Shown: positions 28,091 to 37,108 of the stretch, piece after piece | Position numbering within the stretch: position 1 is the stretch's first letter | How the letters are laid out: each line of letters opens with the position of its first letter | From: Stenotrophomonas pavanii | GTDB lineage: Bacteria > Pseudomonadota > Gammaproteobacteria > Xanthomonadales > Xanthomonadaceae | Length of the DNA: 64,000 bases | Direction: 5' to 3' | Assembly (NCBI RefSeq): GCF_900101175.1 | Contig: NZ_FNFQ01000012.1 | Location: forward strand, 62,001 to 126,000 | Notes under the pieces: generated by a model | Told to the model about the DNA's origin: nothing | The model's database searches: none | The model's input: only the letters and a program-made list of their open reading frames with translations | Program-made: the position numbers and the translations under genes

Positions 28091-29029
28091 ATGACCCACA
28101 AGATCCCCCTGTTGATCGACACCGATCCCGGTGTGGACGACGCCCTGGCCCTGCTGATGGCCTTTGCCGATGAGCGGCATGACGTGGTCGCCCTGACCAT
28201 CGCCGCCGGCAATGTCGGCCTGCAGTACACGGTCCGCAACGCCCTCAAGCTCTGCGACATCGTCGGCCGCACCGACGTGCCGGTGTTTGCCGGCAGCCCG
28301 GATCCGCTGCTGCATCCTTCCGTTGATGCTGCCCACGTGCATGGCCGTGATGGCTATGGCGACGTGGACCTGCCGCCGCCCAGCCGCCAGGCCGAAGCCG
28401 AGCACGCCGCACTGGCGATCCTGCGCCTGTCACACGTGCATGCCGGCGAACTGATGCTGGTGATGCTGGGCCCGCTGACCAACCTGGCACTGGCGCTGAA
28501 GCTGGACCCGACCCTGCCCCAGCGCATCAAGCGCATCGTGGTGATGGGCGGCGCGGTCACCTGCCACGGCAACATCACTCCGGCGGCCGAATTCAACATC
28601 GCCTTCGATCCGGAAGCTGCGCACGTGGTGTTCACCGCGTTCAAGCACCTGCTGGTGTCGGACTGGGAGGCCACTGTTGCCCACGGCCTGCCGCTGGAAG
28701 AAGCCGAGAAATGGCTGCAGGCCGATTCCGATCGCGCCCGCTTCTACGAGCTGATCTCGCGCAAGACCCGTGGCCTGTCCGAGGACAGCAAGGGCGGGCG
28801 CTGGTACACCGCCGACGCGGTGGCCATGGCCTGGGCACTGAACCCGGAAGGGCAGCTGCGGGTCGAGTCGCGTCCGCTGAACGTTGAGCTGAACGGCACG
28901 TTCAGCCGCGGCGCCACCATCGTCGACTGGAACCGCCAGACCGGCCAGCCGGACAACTGCGATCTGCTGATGGCCTACGACCAGGGGCGTTTCGAGGCCC
29001 TGGTGCGCCAGGCCCTGGGCGCGGACTGA
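28091..29029 (+). CDS. Inosine-uridine preferring nucleoside hydrolase family
   Basis: 312 residues. It splits ribonucleosides into base and ribose for salvage. The calcium-binding aspartate cluster DTDPGVDDALALL lies at residues 10-22, and the second ligand block is in AEFNIAFDPEAAHVV. VMGGAV is another family motif. Substrate preference cannot be told from sequence alone. No signal peptide, so cytoplasmic. The gene stands alone between a repeat-rich gap and rpmE2. Confidence 0.92.
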   Translation: MTHKIPLLIDTDPGVDDALALLMAFADERHDVVALTIAAGNVGLQYTVRNALKLCDIVGRTDVPVFAGSPDPLLHPSVDAAHVHGRDGYGDVDLPPPSRQAEAEHAALAILRLSHVHAGELMLVMLGPLTNLALALKLDPTLPQRIKRIVVMGGAVTCHGNITPAAEFNIAFDPEAAHVVFTAFKHLLVSDWEATVAHGLPLEEAEKWLQADSDRARFYELISRKTRGLSEDSKGGRWYTADAVAMAWALNPEGQLRVESRPLNVELNGTFSRGATIVDWNRQTGQPDNCDLLMAYDQGRFEALVRQALGAD

Positions 29030-29042
29030 CGTCCGTTGCCCG

Positions 29043-29079
29043 GCACCGGTTGCCCCGAGCGGCAACCGGTGCTTATAAT
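29043..29079 (+). promoter_or_regulatory. rpmE2 promoter overlapping a 12-bp inverted repeat
   Basis: GCACCGGTTGCC (about 29043-29054), 6-nt centre, then GGCAACCGGTGC (ending 29072): 12 perfect pairs. A -35-like TTGCCC (29050-29055) lies in the left arm, and TATAAT (29074-29079) follows after 18 nt. The hairpin could end the upstream gene or be an operator covering the promoter. It does not look like a Zur box. Confidence 0.5.
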
Positions 29080-29117
29080 GCCGCTCTTGACCACCAGCCC
29101 ATTTACGGTGTGAGCCC

Positions 29118-29360
29118 ATGAAGGCCGATATCCATCCGAACTACCGCGACGTCGTCTTCCATGACGTCACCTCCGATTTCAAGATCCTGACCCGCTCCAC
29201 CATGGCGACGAAGGAAACCATCCAGTGGGAAGACGGCAACGAATACCCGCTGGTCAAGGTTGAAATTTCCTCGGCTTCGCACCCGTTCTACACGGGCAAG
29301 CACAAGGTCATCGACACCTCGGGCCGTATCGACAAGTTCCAGAAGCGCTACGCGCGCTGA
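29118..29360 (+). CDS. rpmE2: 50S ribosomal protein L31, type B
   Basis: 80 residues starting [20 protein letters not shown]. It is the zinc-free (C-minus) L31 paralogue: no CxxC motif is present. In many bacteria this form replaces zinc-bearing L31 when zinc is scarce, under Zur control; no obvious Zur operator was seen here. It has its own promoter and terminator. Confidence 0.95.
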   Translation: MKADIHPNYRDVVFHDVTSDFKILTRSTMATKETIQWEDGNEYPLVKVEISSASHPFYTGKHKVIDTSGRIDKFQKRYAR

Positions 29361-29383
29361 TCTGTCGATCCAGCTTCGAACCG

Positions 29384-29414
29384 ACGGCCGCGCTCTGCGC
29401 GGCCGTTTGTTTTT
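29384..29414 (+). terminator. Rho-independent terminator after rpmE2
   Basis: ACGGCCGCG (29384-29392), loop CTCTG, CGCGGCCGT (29398-29406), then TTTGTTTTT. Confidence 0.85.
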
Positions 29415-29558
29415 CCCCAACGCCAACCCAACGGGCGTTTGGATGGACAGAACACTGCGTTCGTGTGACAACGCTTTTGCCGATCCGGGCCGCTTGCTGG
29501 CCGGGTTCTGGCCGCCTGCCGTCTACGACTTCTGTCTAGCGCCGGGCAAATGCTGCTG

Positions 29559-29567
29559 TGCGATAAT
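29559..29567 (+). promoter_or_regulatory. Candidate extended -10 promoter for gltA
   Basis: TGCGATAAT forms an extended -10 box about 90 nt before the gltA GTG. No good -35 is visible. The rest of the 296-nt rpmE2-gltA gap holds nothing recognisable besides the rpmE2 terminator. Confidence 0.35.
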
Positions 29568-29656
29568 GGCATGATCCCCGGCACAGGCCGAGGACGTCAT
29601 TCACGTGCCTGACCAACGCGCTTGGGCAGGCGCCTTCCCATGAAGGAGCGCACACA

Positions 29657-30934
<1,278 letters not shown>

Positions 30935-30960
30935 TCGCCCCGCGTAGGTTGTGCCGGAAG

Positions 30961-30989
30961 CGCCCCGCATCTGCGGGGCGTTTTTTTTT
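30961..30989 (+). terminator. Strong rho-independent terminator after gltA
   Basis: CGCCCCGC ... GCGGGGCG (30961-30980) followed by nine T residues (30981-30989). The best terminator in the window. Confidence 0.95.
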
Positions 30990-31139
30990 GCCGCCGCGCG
31001 GGTGGGTGCCAACCTGGGTTGGCACGCTCTCCACTGCGACAAGAGCGCGTGATTCAAGGGTCTCGCCAGCTTCACAAGCGCTCGCGCAGCCTCAGGGCGC
31101 CCGCTGCATCCGCAGCCCCTGATCCGGAGCATCCACTGC

Positions 31140-32204
31140 ATGAGTACCCGATTCGATCCACCCGAGCGCGGCCCGCTCGGCCCCGAGGTGACCACCGTCG
31201 TCGCCGCCCCCATTGTTCCGCCCGCCAGCGAAAGTGCGGTGTCGTGGGGGGCAATCTTCGCTGGCGCCGCCGCCGCCGCCGCACTTTCCCTCATCCTGTT
31301 GATCCTCGGCGTGGGCCTGGGGCTGTCGTCGGTGTCGCCCTGGTCGTTCGAAGGCGTCAGCAAGGAAACCTTCGGCTGGTCCAGCATCGCTTGGCTCACC
31401 TTCACGGCACTGGCCGCCTCCGGCCTCGGGGGTTATCTGGCGGGTCGCCTGCGTACCAAGTGGACGCAGATCCACGGCGACGAAACCTACTTCCGCGACA
31501 CCGCGCACGGCTTCGTGTCGTGGGCGGTGGCCACGCTGCTGACCGCGGGCCTGCTGACGTCGGCCATCGGTGGCGTGCTGGGTACGGGGGCAAAGGTGGC
31601 CGGCGCCACCGCCGGGGCCGCTGCGTCCACGGTCGGCGTGGCTGCAGCCGGTGCCAGCGGCGCTGCGACGGCTGCACCGGAAGGTGACCTCGACTATTGG
31701 GTGGATTCGCTGTTCCGCAGCACGACCCACGCAGGGCCGGCCGATCCTGCAGCGCCGCCGCCGGGCGCGCCGATGGACCCGAATGCCGCGCCGCCGCCGG
31801 CACCGGGCGCCGGTCCACGCGACGCGCGCGTGGCCCCACCGCCGCGACCGCTGCCGGGCAACGGTCCGATCGGCGACCGCCGCGAAGTACGCGCCGAAGT
31901 GAACCGCATCATCGTCAACAGCCTGCACGGGGAGGGCCTGGATCCGGCCGATACCCAGTACCTGTCACAGCTGATCGCGCGCGAGACCGGGATGAGCCCG
32001 GCTGAAGCGCAGGCCCGCGTGACCGATGTGCAGACGCGCATGCGTGCAGCGCTGGAGAAGGCCAAGAACACCGCCAAGCAGGCTGCCGACGATGCGCGGA
32101 AGGCGACCGCCTACGCCGCGTTGTGGCTGTTCATCACCCTGCTGATCGGCGCGTTCTTCGCCAGCCTCAGCGCCACCTGGGGCGGCCGCCGCCGCGACCT
32201 GTAA
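31140..32204 (+). CDS. Conserved inner-membrane protein of unknown function
   Basis: 354 residues. After a short N-terminal tail there are three hydrophobic regions: SWGAIFAGAAAAAALSLILL (around residue 36), WSSIAWLTFTALAASGLGGY (around 80) and FVSWAVATLLTAGLLTSAIGG (around 125). A Pro/Ala-rich stretch (about residues 190-245) leads to a soluble helical part (REVRAEVNRIIVNSLHGEGL, then LEKAKNTAKQAADDARKA). A last membrane span (ALWLFITLLIGAFFASLSA) is close to the C-terminus. No catalytic motif is recognised. It is followed 28 nt later by a 23-codon gene with a strong RBS, so the two probably form an operon. Confidence 0.8.
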   Translation: MSTRFDPPERGPLGPEVTTVVAAPIVPPASESAVSWGAIFAGAAAAAALSLILLILGVGLGLSSVSPWSFEGVSKETFGWSSIAWLTFTALAASGLGGYLAGRLRTKWTQIHGDETYFRDTAHGFVSWAVATLLTAGLLTSAIGGVLGTGAKVAGATAGAAASTVGVAAAGASGAATAAPEGDLDYWVDSLFRSTTHAGPADPAAPPPGAPMDPNAAPPPAPGAGPRDARVAPPPRPLPGNGPIGDRREVRAEVNRIIVNSLHGEGLDPADTQYLSQLIARETGMSPAEAQARVTDVQTRMRAALEKAKNTAKQAADDARKATAYAALWLFITLLIGAFFASLSATWGGRRRDL

Positions 32205-32232
32205 TCCACCTTTCCATGCAAGGAGACCTGCC

Positions 32233-32304
32233 ATGAAGATGATTCTGCTCTGGTTGCTGGGCGTGCCGATTCCGCTGCTGATCCTGTACGCGATCTTCTT
32301 CTGA
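32233..32304 (+). CDS. Small single-span membrane peptide (23 residues)
   Basis: ATG at 32233 preceded by AAGGAGACC at ideal distance; stop TGA at 32302-32304. The product starts MKMILLWLLGVP and ends IPLLILYAIFF, so it is almost entirely one hydrophobic helix with a lysine at position 2. It lies 28 nt after the membrane-protein gene. Many short hydrophobic peptides of this kind are left unannotated. Function unknown; it may be a partner of the upstream protein (inference from position). Confidence 0.65.
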   Translation: MKMILLWLLGVPIPLLILYAIFF

Positions 32305-32325
32305 TCGCGCGCCACCGCGCCGTGT

Positions 32326-32353
32326 CATCAGGCCGCCGAAAGGCGGCCTGATG
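32326..32353 (+). terminator. GAAA-tetraloop hairpin after the small-peptide gene
   Basis: CATCAGGCCGCC (32326-32337), loop GAAA, GGCGGCCTGATG (32342-32353): 12 perfect pairs. No T-tract follows, so termination is uncertain, but the stem is very stable. Confidence 0.55.
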
Positions 32354-32390
32354 CCATCCAGCGGATCCACGCCCTGCGTGGATGCCCACG

Positions 32391-32417
32391 GTAGAGTCGA
32401 GCCATGCTCGACTCTAC
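32391..32417. repeat. SMAG-type hairpin, GTAG at both ends
   Basis: GTAGAGTCGAGCC then ATGCTCGACTCTAC, an 11-bp stem. Its ends read GTAG on either strand. An adjacent ATCCACG/CGTGGAT hairpin lies at about 32365-32383. Confidence 0.75.
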
Positions 32418-32663
32418 AAATGCCATGCAATGAGGTTTCTTGCATTCAATCACTGAGGAAAGTTGCATAACTCTCAAACGTTGAGCACTTTCAAGAATTC
32501 TCCTTAACGTTCAACGTTTTAGGAATGCTTGAATGGCCTGCATGGCAATGGATTCCTAACATTCTCTCCGTCGCCCGCACCCATCCCCGCGGGCGGCGCT
32601 TCCCTCCCTTTTCTCCTTGGGGAGGGGAGCTTTCATATTCCCCCTTGTCCGAGAGAGACAACC
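32418..32663 (+). promoter_or_regulatory. AT-rich leader region of the fimbrial operon
   Basis: About 32420-32530 is markedly AT-richer than its surroundings. It has three AACGTT palindromes (32477-32482, 32506-32511, 32513-32518), the first within CTCAAACGTTGAG. A weak promoter reading is TTGAGC (32481-32486), 17 nt, TTAACG (32504-32509). The rest, to 32663, is a roughly 140-nt untranslated leader containing a CTCCC/GGGGAG hairpin. No gene is seen here. Confidence 0.45.
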
Positions 32664-33161
32664 ATGCACGCCATTATCAAGAAGGCCGCGCTCGCTGCAG
32701 CGCTGGCTACTGCTTCGCTGTCCGCGCACGCGCTGGAAACCAAGATCACCGTCTACGCCGACGTCGACCCGACGCTGGCGCTGCTGCGCGATGACGGCAC
32801 CCCGCTGCCGGACACCGTGCAGCTGACCCACGATCCGCTGCGCGGCCTGCTGCCGTCGACGCAGCAGGTGCGCATCCATTCCAATGACGAAACCGCGGAC
32901 ATCGAGGTGCGCCTTGGCCACGATCCGGTCCTGATCAATGGCGCCACGCGCGTGCCGCTGGCCGTCAGCCTGAATACCGATGCGCTGACCACTGCGGTCA
33001 CCGAGTTCAAGGCGGCTGACCTGTTCAACGGCGCCAGCTCGACCCCGGGTGCGTCCATCTCGATGCCGCTGACCATCGCCCAGGCCGGTACCGGCGGCCC
33101 GCTTACGGTCAACGGCCGTTACGAAGGCATGGTCTACATCGTCATGAACCAGAAGCCCTGA
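32664..33161 (+). CDS. CS1-type fimbrial major subunit (CblA/CooA-like)
   Basis: 165 residues. The start MHAIIKKAALAAALATASLS was chosen because it begins a classical signal peptide cut after AHA (residue 23); a longer reading upstream is not signal-like. The mature protein starts LETKITVYADVDPTLALLRD, resembling the CS1/Cbl pilin N-terminus where the donor strand lies. It contains no cysteine, unlike type 1 pilins. It is secreted by Sec, chaperoned in the periplasm and polymerised as the fimbrial shaft. First gene of the operon; a stable hairpin separates it from the usher. Confidence 0.88.
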   Translation: MHAIIKKAALAAALATASLSAHALETKITVYADVDPTLALLRDDGTPLPDTVQLTHDPLRGLLPSTQQVRIHSNDETADIEVRLGHDPVLINGATRVPLAVSLNTDALTTAVTEFKAADLFNGASSTPGASISMPLTIAQAGTGGPLTVNGRYEGMVYIVMNQKP

Positions 33162-33176
33162 TCCACGGCTTCCCGC

Positions 33177-33199
33177 GCCGGCCCGCACTCCGGGCCGGC
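33177..33199 (+). promoter_or_regulatory. Intercistronic hairpin between major pilin and usher
   Basis: GCCGGCCCG (33177-33185), loop CACTC, CGGGCCGGC (33191-33199): nine G/C pairs starting 16 nt past the pilin stop, with no T-tract. Such hairpins can protect the upstream mRNA and reduce read-through, giving more pilin than usher (inference). Confidence 0.6.
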
Positions 33200-33221
33200 C
33201 GCTACTGCAGCGGTACCCCCA

Positions 33222-35948
33222 ATGACCCCACACGCCCCCGCCGTTACCCGGCTGGCGGTCGCGCTCGCCCTGGCACTGGCTGCTCCCCTGGCCGCAGCCC
33301 GCGGCGTCCCCGCCGGCTTTGAGGATCTGGTCGAAGGCCAGACCGAACAACTCGACATCCAGCTGTTCGGCCGCTCGGCCGGGCTGTCGCCGGTGCGCGT
33401 GACTTTGGAGCACGTGCAGCTGGAAGAGCCGGCGCGCGTGCTGCAGGCCCTGGACCTGCCGGCCGAAGCACAGGCGGCGCTGCTGCCGGCGTTGTCGCAG
33501 CCGCTGCCGCGCAACAGCCACCTGGCGTGCCGCTTTGGCGGCGCCACGGCGGGTTGTGGCTACCTCGATCCACCCGAAGACCCCACTGCGGCGCGCGCGC
33601 TGTACGACGAAGGCGAGGGCGCGGTGCGCCTGTTCGTGGCGCGGCAGTGGATTCCCGGAGAGCCGGCCGCCGAGCGTTACCACACGGTCACGGCCAACGC
33701 CGAAAACGCCTTCCTGCACCAGCAGACGCTCAACGTCAGCGGCGGCCGCGACCATCAGGCGCTGTCCGCGCGCGGCGTAGGCACGCTGGGACTGTTTGAT
33801 CGCGCTCACCTGTCCGCCGACTGGTACTACACCCAGCAGCGCTACCGCAGCCGAAGCGACGACGACTTCCAGTTCGACAACGTCTATTACCGCCATGACC
33901 TGGGCCAGGCGCACTACCTGCAGGCCGGGCGCATGGACCGCCGCAACCTGTCCAGCCCGCAGGGCGGCACCTTCAGTTTCAGCATGCTGCCGCTGGACCG
34001 TTTCCAGGGCGCGCGCGTGGGCACCACCCAGGCCTATGTGGACACCGATGCCGCCGTGCAGGCCACGCCGCTGACGGTGCTGCTGGCGCGCGACGCACGC
34101 GTCGATGTGTTCGATGGCGAGCGGCTGCTGCAGACGTTCTACCTGCAAGCGGGCATCAACCAGATCGACACGCGCAATTTCCCGTTCGGCAACTACCTGG
34201 TGCGCATGCGCGTCTACGAGGACGGTGTGCTGGTGCGCACCGAGGAGGCGCCGTTCGACAAGGGCGGCGACTGGACCAACAGCCAGTGGCAGTGGTTCGT
34301 GCAGGGCGGCCGCCGCAACGAGCGCCGCAGCGACCGCTTCGACGGCGAACGCGTGGCGATGGCCGGCCTGCGCGTGCCGCTGGGCCGCGACGCCGCGCTT
34401 ACCGCCGGTGTCGCCAACCTTGGCGGACACAGCTACGGTGAGCTGCGCCTGGACCTGCGCCACGTGCTGGCCACCCATGAGATGCGCGCCACGCTCAGCG
34501 GCATGCGGGGCAGCGACGGCAGCAACGGCCAGCAGCACCAGCTGTCGTACCGGCGCAAGGCGTCGTGGAATCTCTACCAGCAGCGCATGCGCGGCAAGGC
34601 CTGCCAGTTCGAGGCCGATGCACGCGACCAGCTGGGCTGCACCAACTCACTCAGCGGCTCGATGTCGCTGCCGGTGGCCGGTGGCAATGTCTACGTGGGC
34701 TATACGCGGCGCCAGACCTGGCGCACCGGCTGGCATCAGCCCGGATTCGAGCAGGACCCGTTCTTCGGCCTGGAGCCATTGCTGCCGCCGGGCCCGCTGG
34801 AGCCGCGCCGCGAGCCGGTGCTGAGCCGCACCTGGCAGGCCAGCTTCAGTCGCAGCCATCGCTGGCAGGACTTCAGCGTGTCCACGCGCGTGGGCCTGTG
34901 GCAGCAACGCAGTGCCGACAGCGTGCGCGGCAGCAACGAGCGTGACCGTGGCATCTACTTCAACCTCAGCCTGACCCGCCTGCAGCGCAACCATGACAGC
35001 AGTGGCCAGCGCCGCTACGCCGTGAATGTACGCCAGCCCCAGCATCAGCGCCCGGCCATCGATTACAGCGTGGGCCAGAGCCTGCGCCAGGAGCGGGATA
35101 CGCACTATCGCGAGCTGAATACCGAACTGCGTGCCAACAACAATGACCGCTACAGCGCCTCGCTGAGTGGCCAGCTGCAGAACGGCATCGGCAACACCAC
35201 CGCCAGCATCGCGCACTATCAGCAGCGCGGGCGTGGCGAGACCGGCTACAGCGGCAGCCACAGCTCGGGCTTCGCACTGGGCCGCCGCGGTTTCTACTGG
35301 AGCGGTGCCAACGGCGCGGAGGCCGGCCTGGCCGTGCAGGTAGACGGTTTCGACGATGCCGACCTGCATGGCGTGGCCGCAGAACTGCAGGTGAGTGGGT
35401 CGCGCCGACAGCGTCTGCAGATCGGCGAGCGCCGGCTGCTGCCGCTGTCGTCGTACCAGTCGCATCGCGCCGAAGTACAGGACGCCAGCACGCTGGACAG
35501 CATTGCCGCGATCCGCGTGACCGGTGTGGGCGGCGCACGGCCGATGTTCCTCACGCCCGGCAAGCTGATGCGCATGCCGGTGCCGATCGAAGTGACCTAC
35601 ACCTTCATCGGCAATGCCAAGGACCTGGCGGGGTCGCCGCTGGGCGGCGCCCGCATCCTCAACGCGCCGGTGCCCGGCACCAGCGCCAACGGCAGCTTCG
35701 TTGCCGATTTCCCGCGTCGCGAAACAACGCTGTACCTGCTGCAGGACGACCGCCTGCTGCATTGCCCGTTGCAGGTGCGCGAGCGCCGCCAGGTGGTGCT
35801 GCTGGTCGGCGCCGTGCACTGCGAGCCGCTGGCCGTGGCCCAGCTGCCGCCCGAGATCCGCCAGCAGGCCCGCGTGACCCGCCTGCTGCAGGAACGCGCG
35901 TTGATTGCCGCCACACCCCAGACCGCTGCTGCAGGAGGTACGCGATGA
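33222..35948 (+). CDS. Outer-membrane usher of a CS1/TcfC-type fimbria
   Basis: 908 residues with a signal peptide (LAVALALALAAPLAAARG). It resembles the CooC/CblC/TcfC ushers of the alternate chaperone-usher family rather than FimD-type ushers. Conserved-looking stretches are PAGFEDLVEGQTEQLDIQLF near the N-terminus and a plug-like region around FLARDARVDVFDGERLLQTF-type sequence (VLLARDARVDVFDGERLLQT). A long beta-barrel region follows, then a C-terminal E-set part with GARILNAPVPGTSANG. It forms the pore through which pilin-chaperone complexes are assembled. Its stop codon overlaps the adhesin start (ATGA). Confidence 0.88.
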   Translation: MTPHAPAVTRLAVALALALAAPLAAARGVPAGFEDLVEGQTEQLDIQLFGRSAGLSPVRVTLEHVQLEEPARVLQALDLPAEAQAALLPALSQPLPRNSHLACRFGGATAGCGYLDPPEDPTAARALYDEGEGAVRLFVARQWIPGEPAAERYHTVTANAENAFLHQQTLNVSGGRDHQALSARGVGTLGLFDRAHLSADWYYTQQRYRSRSDDDFQFDNVYYRHDLGQAHYLQAGRMDRRNLSSPQGGTFSFSMLPLDRFQGARVGTTQAYVDTDAAVQATPLTVLLARDARVDVFDGERLLQTFYLQAGINQIDTRNFPFGNYLVRMRVYEDGVLVRTEEAPFDKGGDWTNSQWQWFVQGGRRNERRSDRFDGERVAMAGLRVPLGRDAALTAGVANLGGHSYGELRLDLRHVLATHEMRATLSGMRGSDGSNGQQHQLSYRRKASWNLYQQRMRGKACQFEADARDQLGCTNSLSGSMSLPVAGGNVYVGYTRRQTWRTGWHQPGFEQDPFFGLEPLLPPGPLEPRREPVLSRTWQASFSRSHRWQDFSVSTRVGLWQQRSADSVRGSNERDRGIYFNLSLTRLQRNHDSSGQRRYAVNVRQPQHQRPAIDYSVGQSLRQERDTHYRELNTELRANNNDRYSASLSGQLQNGIGNTTASIAHYQQRGRGETGYSGSHSSGFALGRRGFYWSGANGAEAGLAVQVDGFDDADLHGVAAELQVSGSRRQRLQIGERRLLPLSSYQSHRAEVQDASTLDSIAAIRVTGVGGARPMFLTPGKLMRMPVPIEVTYTFIGNAKDLAGSPLGGARILNAPVPGTSANGSFVADFPRRETTLYLLQDDRLLHCPLQVRERRQVVLLVGAVHCEPLAVAQLPPEIRQQARVTRLLQERALIAATPQTAAAGGTR

Positions 35949-37090
35949 GCCGGCGTTGGTTGTTTGTGTTGATGCTGGTATGTGCGCTGGTGCTGGTGAT
36001 GCCACGGGCGTGGGCGCAGTGGCCGCCGGAGACGCATCCGACGGACCAGAGCAGGGACATCGTGATGAGCTGGGATCGCTCGGCGGTGCCGGGTGATGTG
36101 GAGCTGTGGGCGCCGCGGACTGTGCTGGGGTTCAGTCACGACCTCGCGTTCAAGTATGGGCAGATCCATGTGGTTTGTGGGTCTGCTTCTGATAGTGAGT
36201 TTGGGCGGTGCCCGACGGAAAGTGAGCCGAGCATGTCAGGGGGAACAACAGAGATTGCGTTGCGTCTCGTTGATCTGAGAACTGGCCTGCAAACAGAGAT
36301 TCGTGCGGTGGGAAGCCTGCAGCGGGCTATGTCGGGCTATCGCTGCGCTAGCGATCTCTGGGACAGTGACAAGCGCATTCTGAACGGATCATTCTGGTTC
36401 ACCTGTGGCATAGGGAGCGGGGCAGATCAGCCGCTTGGAACCGGCGTCGAGATGATCCTGCCCCAACGCGAGATTTCGCGTCTCGTTGCAGGCCACTGGA
36501 AGGCCACGATGCGCCTGAACATCAAAGCCGATCCAACCGCGGCACCCGTCGCCACCGCCACATTCAACTTCGATTTCACCGTCACCGACTACGACGCGAT
36601 CTCGATCTACTTCCCCGGCTTCGACGGCATCGCACCGCTGGTCAACATGGACCTGCGCTACGACCCCATCCGCAAGGTGGTCGGCGGTTACAAGGAAGTG
36701 GACATGTGCCTGTACGACGGCGTGGGCTCGCAGAGCGAGTTCCTCGGTGTCACCGTGCGCGACAGCGGTCCACGACCACCACCAGGCCGTGACTACGCGG
36801 TCTGGCACGGGGATGGTGGCAGCGATGACACCCAGCGCCTCGACTACCAGGTCGGCCTGAAGTACGGCGGAAACCTGCTGGCCATGAAACACGGCGAGGA
36901 ACAGCTGCTGCGCGGCATCGACAGCGCGCAGCTGCGGCTGGTGATGATGCCAGGCATCAGCCAGCCCGTGTACTGCGTGCTCACGCCGCTGGTACTGGAA
37001 ACGCCGCCTACGCCCATCGCTAGCAAGCGGCCCGGTCTCTACGACGGCGAGCTGACGGTAGAGCTACGCGTTCCTACTGCCAAACCCTGA
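35945..37090 (+). CDS. CblD/CfaE-like fimbrial tip adhesin/initiator
   Basis: 381 residues with a signal peptide (WLFVLMLVCALVLVMPRAWA). By family and position it is the minor tip subunit that starts fibre assembly and binds receptor. The C-terminal half has the pilin-like part (LRYDPIRKVVGGYKEVDMCL, PGISQPVYCVLTPLVLETPP). Codon use changes at about 36,500: the N-terminal receptor-binding half (roughly residues 55-180) uses AGA, AGT, TCT, GGA and TTT codons rare in neighbours, and the C-terminal half is normal. This suggests the binding domain was exchanged by recombination. Starts within the usher stop. Confidence 0.85.
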   Translation: MSRRWLFVLMLVCALVLVMPRAWAQWPPETHPTDQSRDIVMSWDRSAVPGDVELWAPRTVLGFSHDLAFKYGQIHVVCGSASDSEFGRCPTESEPSMSGGTTEIALRLVDLRTGLQTEIRAVGSLQRAMSGYRCASDLWDSDKRILNGSFWFTCGIGSGADQPLGTGVEMILPQREISRLVAGHWKATMRLNIKADPTAAPVATATFNFDFTVTDYDAISIYFPGFDGIAPLVNMDLRYDPIRKVVGGYKEVDMCLYDGVGSQSEFLGVTVRDSGPRPPPGRDYAVWHGDGGSDDTQRLDYQVGLKYGGNLLAMKHGEEQLLRGIDSAQLRLVMMPGISQPVYCVLTPLVLETPPTPIASKRPGLYDGELTVELRVPTAKP

Positions 37091-37108
37091 TCCTCACGGA
37101 GCCTCATC

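Noticed and set aside
29043..29079. Zur operator upstream of rpmE2
   Set aside because: The repeat there is GC-rich and lacks the AT-rich GTTATA-type core of proteobacterial Zur boxes.
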